Assembly (NCBI GenBank): GCA_963930655.1
Contig: OZ005610.1
Coordinates: 10,297,001 to 10,361,000 of the forward strand
Direction: 5' to 3'
Source: Myrica gale
Lineage: Eukaryota; Streptophyta; Magnoliopsida; Fagales; Myricaceae
Length of the DNA: 64,000 nt
Shown here one piece after another: positions 46,901 to 57,432 of this stretch. How positions within the stretch are numbered: the first letter of the stretch is position 1; every line of letters begins with the position of its first letter. Both the position numbers and the translations under genes were made by a program. Under the pieces are notes generated by a model. That model saw only the letters and a program-made list of their open reading frames with translations. It was not told the DNA's origin and did no database searches.

Positions 46901-49900
46901 GTATGCTGTACTAAAGGTCATCAAACAGTTGTATGGCATATTGAAATAGGTAAAATAGTTGAATGTCCATTTAAAGTGTGCTAATTTCTAAGTTATGTAG
47001 TTTGGTCATGTTAAATATCTCTGAGGTGGGTCTTCTTAAAAGAGCCATGGTGTTTAAATCTCACTTGACCGACGAGTGAAGTGTATGAAGTCTTTCATAT
47101 GGGAGTTTAATTTTTAAGTTAAGTTGATGGGAGTGGTTCTTCGACTTGAGGATCATTAGCCCCTCTTTTTTGCGGCTTTCCTTTCATTTTAATGAATTGA
47201 AGTACATGCTCTTTTCTTTTTGCGATAATCTCCAGATCATGTGGTTAGTAGACATCTTCAGAGCAAAAATTGTTGATATCTCCGACAATTCGCTAACTAT
47301 TGAGGTGAGTTTTGTCTGATACTTAGTGTTTTCTTGTGTGTTTCAGTTATAAGACTTAGCTATGCATTTCAATTATTTTATTATTTGAATTATATTCTCT
47401 AACACTCCCTCTCATGTGTGGGTCGAACTTTCCTTTAATTGGGAGGCCCAAAATGTGCAATATTTAATTGAAATTGGGGTAGAGTGTGAAGTCAAGTTTC
47501 GAACTCAGGACATTGGCTTTGATACCATGTGAATCTACCACTTATTCCAAAAGCTTAAGCTGATAGGAAGTGATATATTTTATTATTTCAATTATATTCT
47601 CTAACACCGATAACGAGAATATATAAAGGCGTAAAGATCAGAAAGCCACTTACGAGACATGATATTGTTGTAAAGTTATTGTTTATTGTTGTTGCTGCTC
47701 CTCTTAGTAGAACTACTACGAGTAGTTGTTTGGAATATGGTAAAAGTCTTATTTGGATAAGTTATGGCAAACTTTCGCCACTAATGATAAAGAACATAGG
47801 CCAAACTTGGAAGAAGCAATGATCACTTGCCACTTGATATGAGATTTGTAGTGCTTTCTTAAGATTTTCTGTAACTTTTTCTTCCTTTTCTCCTAGCAGT
47901 GAAGTGAAGAGACCCTCGGGTTATCATTTCCTTTATCCCAAAATGGTAAAAGTCTCTTGTAGAAGTTCCCAAAAAATTATTATTTGAAATTGTATCTTGT
48001 CATCTAACTAACATTGAACAACACATTCATTATAGTCTTTTGTACTGTTGACTCTGTTGTTTTGTACTTTTGTTTCTCATTATTAATAAGATTGGCTTAC
48101 TTATAAAAAAAAAACATTGAACAACACATAAGAGATAAGGGCATTCCTCTACTAACCAAAAACTTGATATTCCATTATCAAAAGTGTGTAAATTCTTTTG
48201 ATGGTGTTGGGTTATGTACACTAAGAATTTATATGCAGAAACATGTGCTCGCTCTATTCCTTGTCCTCCTTGTAGTAGAACTCCTAAATCGACTTGTAAG
48301 CACCTCATAAAATCCAGTAAGTGGTTCCCCATTCTATTCGAAGTTTTAGAATAATCTAGTCCAAATATCATCAAGAATTAATCGTAAATCATTCTGGATT
48401 CACCTTGGCACATAAAAATGTTTTCCATTTTCCAACTATGGTGTCTTGTCACTTTGTATCCTGAACTACTACTTTTGTCACATTTCACAACCACCTATAG
48501 ATTTCAAACACTTTGTACTCATTAAAATTTTCCGTTATTTTAGCCTATGTTTGGCAAGCACCAAATTTTTTTGAAATTTTTTTACAAACTCCAACACTTT
48601 TTTCACAAATTCCAACAACTTTTCGATAAATTCTAATACATTTTCACAAACGCCAATAACTTTTTCAAACTTCAACAACTTTTTTAAAAGCCTCTATAAA
48701 ATCTACACTACTCACAACTTCAAGCCATCCAAAAGCAAAAAAAAAAAAAATTGTCTCCTGAAATTATGATTTACCTCATAGATTCTTTTTGGTGGAAATA
48801 TTTTGTTAGGGTAAAATAATTATTTTTGAGGCCTAAAAATCACTTTACTTCCAAAATAATGAATTTTTTTAACGAAGAGTACAATGTGTCTGAAATCAAA
48901 AGTTGATGGGTGAAATGTGACAAAAGTAATAGTTTGGGATGTAGAGTGTCAGGACCCATATAGTTTTTTTTGATAAGTAAGGAAAGATTTATTGAAAAAA
49001 CCGAAAGAGGTAACAATGCAAAGAGCTATATTGAAAACCTACTCCAAACAAGCTACAAAACTAAAGAAATCTGAAAAATCAGAGAAAGGAGAGCCCAAAA
49101 CAGCATTAGCCCAAAGAAAAAGAGAACTCAACATCTTTCCCCTCAACCCTTCTAAAGACAAAAAAGAGTTCTCGAAACATCTCTCATTCCTCTCCCTCCA
49201 AATAACCCACAAGATGCACAAAGGGATCATCCTCCACACTCTCGAAGTTAGGGTTGTTGAACTTCCTCTTCCAACAAAACAACACCTCAATCACCTTAGA
49301 ATACATAACCCAACAATAATTCGTAATACTAAGCACGTGAGACCAAATATCCCTAGTGACATCACAATATAGAAAGATATGATCCACGGATTCCCCATTG
49401 CACCTACAAAGGTAACACCAATCAAGTAAACAAAGACCCATTCTTTTCAGATTGATTGTCAATAGTCAAAATTCTCTCATGTGTAGCCTCCCACACAAAG
49501 AAGGAGACTCTTATAGGTGCAAAGGACCTCCAAATCTGTCTCCACAGAAAAGACGAATTGGGGCTACAAGAGAGAAGCCCATACATTGATTTCAACGAGA
49601 AAATGCCGTTCTTGGTACCCATCCAACACATCCTATCATCAGCTCCACTCCTTAAAGACTTGGAATAAAGGAGAGAATAGAATGTCGAGAAAACCTCCAC
49701 TTCCCAATCATTCGCTGCCCTCACAAACTGAACATTCCAAGTGCCCGAACCAGAATTTCCCGCCCAATAATCCGCCACCCAAGCATCCTTATCTCTAGCA
49801 ATAGAAAAGAGGGATGGAAAGGCATATCTCAAGGGTCTCTCCCCGCACCAAAGGTCACTCCAAAAACGAATTCTATTACCACGACCCACCTTAAACCTGA

Positions 49901-52900
49901 TGAAGTGGCTAAAAGGATCCCACCTTTTGCTAATAAACCTCCAAAGACCAACACCATAAGTCCCTTTCCTCTGAGGGGTCTTCCACCCACCCATCTCACT
50001 CTCAAACTTCTCCACAATAACATTCCACCACAAACTGTTGCTTTCGAAAGCAAAGCGCCACAACCACTTCCCGAGCAAAGCCTTATTGAAAGTGTTCAAG
50101 CGCCTTATACCCAACCCTCCGTGCCTAATAGGGCAACAAACCTTCTCCTATTTTAGCAAGTGAAACTTATGCGCATTTTCATTGCTACCCCACAAAAAGT
50201 CTCTTTGTAACTTATCCATTTGACAAGTCACAACTGGAGGGATAGGGAATAGAGACTCCAAGTAGCTAAAACTAAGAATTACTTTAAAGACGACAACTTG
50301 GCTCTTCCTCATGACTGGGTCAAGTGTCACTCTTAAGTCTCTCATTTCATGAAGTCGGTTATGCTTTGAGGGCATGTAGCTTGTATATCAATGACAATGT
50401 TACTACTTTAGCGTACCAAATGGTTTGATTATATATGCCACCCCATCTTTATTGATGAAAAATAAAAATTTTGGTTTGATATGTGCTCAATTGCCTACAA
50501 TTCTCAATTTACAGATCTAGCATAATATGTTTCCGATATCTCTCTAGTGCTGATGTAGCATTTAATGACCTAAGGTCGGGAAATATTGTTGCATATACCT
50601 CTAATAGAGCTATCTCAATCTTAAACCTTTATTTTTTTTTTCATTGTTTGTTTCTCAAACATGTGGAAGGTAAATGCAATGTATGAACTCATAATTATTA
50701 CATATAAATCGTGGTATTTTTTCCATCATCTATGCCCAATGGACCTTTAAAGCTTCAATCACCCAGGCGACCTTTAAAGCTTCAATCACCCAGGCTGCAT
50801 ATTGTGGAAGCATTTATCCCTGCTGGAATATGTTCAAAATTTACACTTATGTCGTGGATCAGATTATTTTCTAGTCTTATGATATTCAAATTAAGTCTGC
50901 ATGGACTTTTCAGGTTACTGGAGACCCTGGGAAAATGGTTGCTGTTCAAAGAAACTTGAGAAAATTTGGAATCAAAGAACTTGCAAGAACTGGAAAGGTA
51001 ATATCTCCATATTAGTGTGCTCTTTGTTTCTGTGTGTGCTTGTTTGTATATTTAGTTTTTTTGGTTTGTTTTGAAGTTAATCAATTCCTGAACGGTAATA
51101 ATGAATTTAATTTGCAACTGGGGAGAAACAGGCATCGTTTATTCTTTCAACTTACCAGAACACACAGAAAGTGATTGCAATACCTGACACTTAAACAACA
51201 GTAATTATTTCGAGCATTCTACTTTTATATGTACAGTGCAATGGGATTTGGAAGACCAAAGAGCTAGGGCCGGATAAGCTTAAGCTGGCATGTCATTTAC
51301 TGCTGATAGGTTGTACACAATAATGCTTTAATCAAGGAGCCCACTTTAATTGCTGTAGAAACCAGAAATCCTCTGAGAATGGACAATCATCATGCTACAG
51401 AGCTCATGCGTTGAATGATCATAACAAATAGATTCGTGGCTCATTGCCTCTAGGGCTAGTAACCTCACTTTTTCATTGCCTTTTTTTTTTTTTGTATCTT
51501 TTACCTGCAAAGAGCCATAAGTAATGTGTCCACTAGTGAAGTCATGGTCTAACTTTGAATCATGTCTGGTTGTACGATTACTTGTGAGTGGGAACATAAC
51601 TATCTCTTTTTCCTGTCTCTGCATGAACCAAGAAAAATATGTGCTCCTTAGTATATGACATGTATTTCCCATGTAATGAGCTTTGAAGTGGAATCTACCT
51701 ATAGATTGCCTTGCGGCGGGAAAAGATGGGAGCGACGGCTCCATTCTGGGGATTCTCTGCAGCTTCTTATCCAGATCTTGAACGATCAACTCCTGCTAAT
51801 GTTCTTTTAGAGAATTCAAATGGATCACTTAATGGCAAATTCAGTACATCGTTAAGTGTATGTACTTTTTGTGGTATCAAGGAGGCTCTGGGTGCTTTTT
51901 TTCCCTCTCCAGCCTGTTTATCTATTCTTTTCATGTGTAAAAATTAGTGTTTAGAGAGAGCTGTAGGGTTTTATCTCATCATATGTCCATACAGGTAACC
52001 CATTTTCACATGCCAATTATAAGAGGTTAACATCATTCTTATATGTCTTTTGTGTATGCTTGCGACCAGATAATCTCAAAATCTTATTAACCTATTAACT
52101 TCTTTCTTTCTGGAGGATGAGTTATGGAGCTTATATGAAATGGTATCCTGATTTGTGCTTCTTTGATGTACTGTCTGCTTTATGGGATAAATTAATTTTG
52201 AACCTCATAACCAGTGAATGGTGCAGCTGTGGAACACAAAATGAATACTAAAGCAAGGGAAAGATCTTTGTGAGACTCTTCTAAACACCTGGAAAAGAAA
52301 ATCAAGCACGAAACTAGTGAAGGAGGAAGTGAGCACAGCTTGTGCTCAGATTTTTAACATTGTAAAAATGTTTTGGCTAACTGCAAGCTGATTCAGACAT
52401 TTCTGAGGCATTAATTTCTAGTGTTTTTAGACTATATGTAAATAAAACCAGCTCAAGTTAGCTTAAGTAAATTTTCAGATAGAATTCTTTATATTTATTT
52501 CCCATATTTTGGAAAATTTTCTGATGCTTCTTTTGTCCGAAAAAGATACTGATAACAATGCATGTCTAAGTAGCTCATTTTTTTTCAAAATGATGTTTCC
52601 TATTGCAAGCAAGTTGTGATCCAACACATGGACTGTTAGTGGCATTATAATAGCTGAAGTTTGGGGTTGTAGAATTAAATGAAGTCCCTTCTTGCTGCTT
52701 GCTACTTGCTTGTCCCCAGGATGCATTATAATTAGTGCTGAAGTTTCCATTCACATATTGGTACCATAGTATGATAAAACTTGTCATCTATCCGATGTTA
52801 CTGCCTTACCTGCAATGTGCAGACTATGAGGTTTGTCACCAAATCCTTGTCTTATGTTTTCGTGTCTCTGTTCAAGGGTAGTTGTAAATGTTCTGCAACC

Positions 52901-55900
52901 ACTTTTCATCAGACTTTTGTTCTAATCCTGTCTAAAGAGTGATCTTCTTTCTTGCCTTGCTTTTTTTTTTGTTACTCCTTCGACTCTTTAGTTTTCTGTT
53001 GTTGGGTTTAACTTTGGATCATTATAATTTTGGGTTGCAATTTTTTGAGTTGTAGTTTTGTTATTACAGGGTGATGTTTATCCTGTAGAGCCATATGATG
53101 GATTTTCGGTGAAGCAAGTTCTTGATGCGCACTGGGGCGTTCTGTATGAGGAAGATGTAAGATATATGTAGTCTGTATGAAATATGCTAAATCAGTGCTT
53201 TTGATCTTAAGAGTGGTCAAACCCTTTGTTATTGGATTTCTAAAGCAGGATCATCATAACTCAGAACCTTAATGCTGGTGAATGGATTACTATGTTTCCT
53301 GCTGATATTGCCTGGATAAACTCAACTATCTGCTAATAATGTTGGGATAGTTTGATGAGCTTTATTATGAAGATGATCAACAATGAGCATGCATTTGGGT
53401 CCTCTATTCCATTTTCAGGAATGTAAATGAGCTTTATTTTTTCATCTCTGTATTCAATATATCAGTTTGTTCTCACTGAGTAATTCTATTATGCTGTTCT
53501 TTTAATTTCACGAAAAATATGGGTTGCGGTCTGAACTGAACTGCGAATAAGTAATTATACACCAATTTGTTTCTTAACTATGGTTGAGTTTACTGTTTGC
53601 TTAATTAATTATTCTGTATAAAAAATGTTTTTGGTTGCTGTATTATAACGTTTGTTGTCTTGTTGTTTTACATGTACCTTTTAATGTAATGCGGTGGATG
53701 TAATACTGCAGTCAAATGGTCTTCGATCACATACTTTGTCTATGCTTGTGAATGACTATCCTGGAGTTCTAAACATAGTTACTGGGGTTATTTGTCGAAG
53801 AGGTTATAACATTCAGGTCAGATTTTTTTTTTTTTTTTTTTTCGAGTGGAGTGCATCTTTCTAGCGTTTCTAGTTTTGATGGTCTTTGCCGACTCGATGG
53901 TTTACTTCCACTTTTTATGGCAGAGTTTAGCTGTGGGGCCTGCTGAAATAGAGGGACTTTCCCGCATTACAACTGTTGTTCCTGGGACTGATGACTCAAT
54001 TGGCAAGTTGGTTCAACAACTTCACAAGTTAATAGATCTTCATGAGGTCAGGGGTATTCAATTTCATCAATAAATCTGTAATACTTTCTCTATTTTGAGG
54101 CATTGAGAGTTATCATGTCATGTTAGTCATTTATCAAAAACAAATCATGTCATGTTAGTCATCCATCTTTCGATACTTGAAGGTATCTTATTTTTGATAA
54201 GAGAAGTATTTATTTTTCATATTTGGCTTGGTTGAGATACTTCCCAAAATGAAGACCACATGTTCATCAAAATCTGAAATTTGAAGCTCTGAATTAGAGA
54301 ACGTAGATCACAATTTTAGCATTAAAGCAACATTTCTGGCTGATTTGGACAATCATTCATTCCAACCAGGATCTAAGGTTCTACTTGTACTTGGACCTTT
54401 ATGTTACGGTGATGTTTGCGAAATTCTGGATTGCCTCAAATTTGATTTAGCGAAATAAGCTTTTTCTGCCTGATATAACACCAAAAATAGAAACATCCAC
54501 ATACCCCAGATTTCTGCTGAACCAATTTGTAAACTTACATATTGTAAAAGAAGTTAAGCTTTAATGAATAGTATTCTCAACTATTGGGCTTAGTATGCAG
54601 TTACCAAGAGTACCATTTAATCACATGCTCACCATTATCACTTTTTTTTTTAATCACCATTATCACTTTACATGTGGATGTTGTCCTCAATTCCATGAAT
54701 GGGCTTCCCCCTCGAATGCTTTATACGTGTGAGCGAACGATTGACTGAAAGAAAAGTGGTTATTTCTTCAGGTGCAGGACATAACTCATTTGCCGTTTGC
54801 AGAGAGAGAGCTTATGTTGATAAAGATTGCTGTGAATACTACCGCTAGGAGGGATGTCCTTGATATTGCCAGCATTTTCCGGGCAAAAGCTGTTGATGTG
54901 TCCGATCATACTATAACCCTTCAAGTAAGAATTCTTACCCATTTTCATCCATCGTGTTGTTACATCATAGCATATTTCCTTTTGGGTGCTTAATCACCCT
55001 CATAAATTTTTTTCCTTCAAACGAAAAAAAGGAATTTTAATCTAATCTTCTATCTATCATAACACAGTCTTAGCTGTTGAGTGAGGACTCTGTTTTGTTA
55101 TTTTTTCCTTTTATTTTAAAAAGAAAAACTTTGAGCTGTATAGAGGCAGATAAGAATTATCTGCAAAGCTGAAATTTTTTCAATTGACCTTCATGGCACC
55201 AATACCTTTCAAGAAGTAAGAGGATGCCTGAATGCATTACGATAAGAAGAAGATCACTCCCAGTTTATGTCTGTCGATATTGTAAGACTACCTTTGATTT
55301 GACTGGTTGGTTCTTAAACAAAGATCCAGTAAAATCCAATCTTCCCTCTTTTATTTTGTTGAGACCGATCATTTTAGGGCAATGCTAACCATTCAAGAAT
55401 GCTCTGATGAAAGCTTGCAAGTTCTATTTCTGCAATTATATGAGCAAATGTTAAATAATTTGTCACCGTCTACTGTTGTTAGCCCTCTTTTTTTTATAAG
55501 TCTGTTGTTAGCCCTCCTCTCATTGCCAATCACATATTTCTCCAATTGCACTTTCGGATTTTGGAGTATTTCAGGCTGTGTATCAGATAGCACACTCCTT
55601 TAGCCATAGCAGCTCAACTTCATTTGCAATCTTGAAGGATTATTTGAAAAAGACATTGATGGATGGATTATAACCTGAATTTGGTGAGGAAAAGCTATGC
55701 AAAATTATAGCAGTCAAACCTGATCTGCAGGAGCTCCACATTCATGAACATCCTATTGATGGCTCATCTCGTCTGTCTGTCTTCGCAAGCTATTGATAGC
55801 TTGTCTTTGGCTGTCTTAACTAATCCTCATTGTCTTCTTCCATCATGTCTTTCTCTTACAAAGTTGTTGTAATGTGCTCCAGCTTACTGGTGATTTTAAC

Positions 55901-57432
55901 AAGATGGTTGCATTACAGAGGTTACTAGAGCCCTATGGAATTTGTGAGGTACCTTCTGATACTTGTGCTGTTGTAGCCAAGCTATGCGATGAGATCAATG
56001 CTTAGTGTATGATGCTCTTCAAGAGTTTCGATCCATATTTTTTTGTTTTACCAAATTTTTTGCATGCCCTAAAAAGTAAACAACCATATTGGAAATAACG
56101 CTTTCAGATATTTAAACAAAAAAATGTGCACAGTAGCCTATGATTGGTTGAAAGTCACTTGCCAACTTTTCAGCACAATGTAAACCTATTTTACTCTATG
56201 CTACCTAGGATAGGAAAGGCTTGGACATGTTTGTTTGCCCAAATTTTGGGGGCCCAAATTTTCCAACAAAACAAACATACTTCAAAATTTTCAACTTTTA
56301 CACATACACTTCAAACTTTTCACAAACCCCAATAAACTTCAACATTCAAAAGATTCCCAAAATTTTGGGAATATTCTCCAAAATTTCGGTAAACAAACAT
56401 ACCCTTAAGCTCTGTACATTCAAGTATTTTTTTTTTTGAACTTTCCTATGAGGAATATTTTGAGAATTGGAAGATTCCTTTGAAAAACATTGAACTGGTT
56501 GAAATGTCTGGCAGAAAGAATGTCTTAAAGTGAGTTCATTCTTGTTGAGTCTCATATGGCCTTTATGAGGCTTGGATTCTAGTCCTTACAAAGAAAGTTG
56601 CCATCTAGGTAAAACTGTGTCTTCCAGAAATGTACAGCGGCTCACTAAGGGTCATTCCGATTCTCATTATTGATTGATCGGCCACATCAGCTGGCAGAAG
56701 TTGATTGCATTGTTTCATAACCACTGGTCTAGCTTAGGTTATCTAGGTTTGTTGGATTGAGGGTGGTCAAAGAAGAGAGTATAGAGATGAACCATCTAAG
56801 TGAGGAAGTAGAGCTGGGTACTTCGGAAAGAGTAGATGAAGTCTCCATATGCCATTTACATCTCAATTGCGTTCTTAACATTCATAGTAAAGTAGGCATT
56901 TTTCAAGCAAATTAGCAACTACACATTGAAGACGAGTGATGAACAGTAAGAAAAGATGTCTCCTCTTTTTAATCATTTATGTGCAAGTGTTTTTGTTTTT
57001 CCTGAATGTGACATCTTAATATATATATATATTATTGAAATTATATTACCTGTTTTAGCGGAATCGTGGAGTTCAATTTGCATAACTTGTGTCATTCTCT
57101 TTTATTCATTCGAAGTTGTAGTTGCCAAAGTTATACCTTTTCTATGTTTCTTGAATTATGGTATACTTTTCAAACACGGATAATAGTAAACTGTGCATGT
57201 TTCTGCATAAAAAAGATGAGAATTTAGTCATGAATTAATTGCTAAAAATACGAGATTTTTATATTCATTTCGAGTTATATCCATGCTCCAAAATGAAAAT
57301 CCTGGCTTCATAGCATACAAGTTTACAAGCTGTTCCTCTTTCTTGAAGGTGGCACGGACAGGGAGGGTGGCATTGGTGCGGGAGTCGGGTGTGGATTCCA
57401 CATATCTCCGTGGTTACCCTCTTCCATTGTAA
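43907..57432 (+). CDS. Acetohydroxyacid (acetolactate) synthase regulatory small subunit, chloroplastic
   Basis: Regulatory subunit of AHAS, the first common enzyme of Val/Leu/Ile synthesis; in this family it activates the catalytic subunit and confers feedback inhibition. Exons: 43907-44127, 45284-45497, 46437-46520, 47236-47304, 50914-50997, 51705-51857, 53070-53156, 53712-53816, 53924-54046, 54772-54924, 55883-55948, 57349-57432. Together 1443 nt, 480 aa, all GT-AG and in phase. Residues 1 to about 70 are a Ser-rich chloroplast transit peptide. Two tandem ACT-domain repeats follow, each with the Gly-rich signature: [19 protein letters not shown] and [20 protein letters not shown]. Each repeat ends in an LARTGK / VARTGR block, the plant-specific duplicated architecture. 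The ATG at 43907 has GCTCATGG context. Introns carry a TRIM, a nested TIR element, LINE pieces and a MITE. Confidence 0.97.
44560..44709. repeat. 75-bp perfect tandem duplication in intron 1
   Basis: 44560-44634 is repeated exactly at 44635-44709 (unit starts TATGGAGGTTAATGTG). It lies inside intron 1 of the AHAS small-subunit gene. Identity indicates recency, or selection is irrelevant and it simply arose lately. Confidence 0.95.
45498..46436 (+). other. AHAS small-subunit intron 2, no recognisable feature
   Basis: 939-nt GT-AG intron; contains A-rich and T-rich runs but no identifiable element or coding sequence. Confidence 0.6.
47366..47606 (-). mobile_element. Partial TRIM-like retroelement in intron 4
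   Basis: On the minus strand, an LTR-like segment TGTTAGAGAATATAATTGAA runs from 47606 to 47528. A primer-binding site TGGTATCAAAGCC (47527-47515, initiator-Met type) follows directly. After about 110 nt a purine-rich GAGAGGGAGTG abuts a second copy of the LTR start (47404 to about 47366). The second LTR is truncated; no target duplication could be assigned. Confidence 0.65.
48011..48129 (+). mobile_element. 87-nt LINE 3'-end insertion with perfect 16-bp target duplication
   Basis: ACATTGAACAACACAT occurs at 48011-48026 and 48114-48129. The insert between (48027-48113) reads TTTTGTACTGTTG, then ATTAATAAGATTGGC, CTTACTTATA and A's. It is the terminal part of the local LINE 3'UTR, in intron 4 of the AHAS small-subunit gene, same orientation as the gene. 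Confidence 0.92.
48437..48960. mobile_element. Long-TIR element with a MITE-like insert nested inside
   Basis: The left arm (48437-48540; CTACTACTTTTGTCACATTT) and right arm (about 48855-48960) are inverted repeats of about 100 bp. Both share ACTTTTGTCACATTTCAC and a TGTACTC inner block. Between them, 48541-48740 is a different AT-rich element starting GCCTATGTTTGGCAAGCACC and ending CATCCAAAAGC, so one element sits inside another. A LINE begins immediately to the right (48964). Confidence 0.6.
48964..50345 (-). mobile_element. LINE (L1 type), 5'-truncated, antisense in AHAS small-subunit intron 4
   Basis: Minus strand: begins in the RT region ([20 protein letters not shown]) and continues [20 protein letters not shown] and [20 protein letters not shown]. 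The zf-RVT block [20 protein letters not shown] follows, then [20 protein letters not shown]. The 3' end is CCTTACTTATC plus poly(A) (T run at 48964). Frames are split at 49422-49462 and 50114-50148 by frameshifts. Same family as the other two LINEs. No clear target duplication; the poly(A) end abuts the long-TIR element. Confidence 0.9.
50742..50795. repeat. 27-bp perfect tandem duplication in intron 4
   Basis: The unit GACCTTTAAAGCTTCAATCA plus CCCAGGC occurs at 50742-50768 and 50769-50795, 120 bp before the exon starting at 50914. Confidence 0.92.
50998..53069 (+). other. AHAS small-subunit introns 5 and 6 around exon 51705-51857
   Basis: Intron 5 (50998-51704) and intron 6 (51858-53069) hold no recognisable element. 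ORFs on the minus strand (51346-51789 and 52475-52787) match nothing known. Confidence 0.5.
54112..54162 (+). mobile_element. 13-nt LINE-tail insertion between 19-bp direct repeats
   Basis: ATCATGTCATGTTAGTCAT at 54112-54130 and 54144-54162 flanks TTATCAAAAACAA. The insert equals the end of the 27405-28629 LINE subfamily (CTTATC plus A's) minus its first base. Intron 9 of the AHAS small-subunit gene. Confidence 0.65.
54629..54669 (-). mobile_element. 9-nt T-rich insertion between 16-bp direct repeats
   Basis: TCACCATTATCACTTT at 54629-54644 and 54654-54669 flanks TTTTTTTAA. Read on the minus strand it is a TTA plus poly(A) insert. Same intron as the 54112 event. A retro-origin is less certain because the insert is nearly all T. 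Confidence 0.45.
55473..55516 (-). mobile_element. 14-nt LINE-tail insertion between 15-bp direct repeats
   Basis: CTGTTGTTAGCCCTC at 55473-55487 and 55502-55516 flanks TTTTTTTTATAAGT. Its reverse complement ACTTATAAAAAAAA is identical to the last bases of the 6950-8978 LINE. Intron 10 of the AHAS small-subunit gene, antisense orientation. Confidence 0.8.
56223..56404 (-). mobile_element. MITE family C, most complete copy
   Basis: About 182 bp. Inverted ends: CATGTTTGTTTGCCCAAATT at the left, and CAAAATTTCGGTAAACAAAC then ATACCC at the right. TT(A) flanks suggest a Tourist-type 3-bp duplication. Intron 11 of the AHAS small-subunit gene. Confidence 0.6.
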
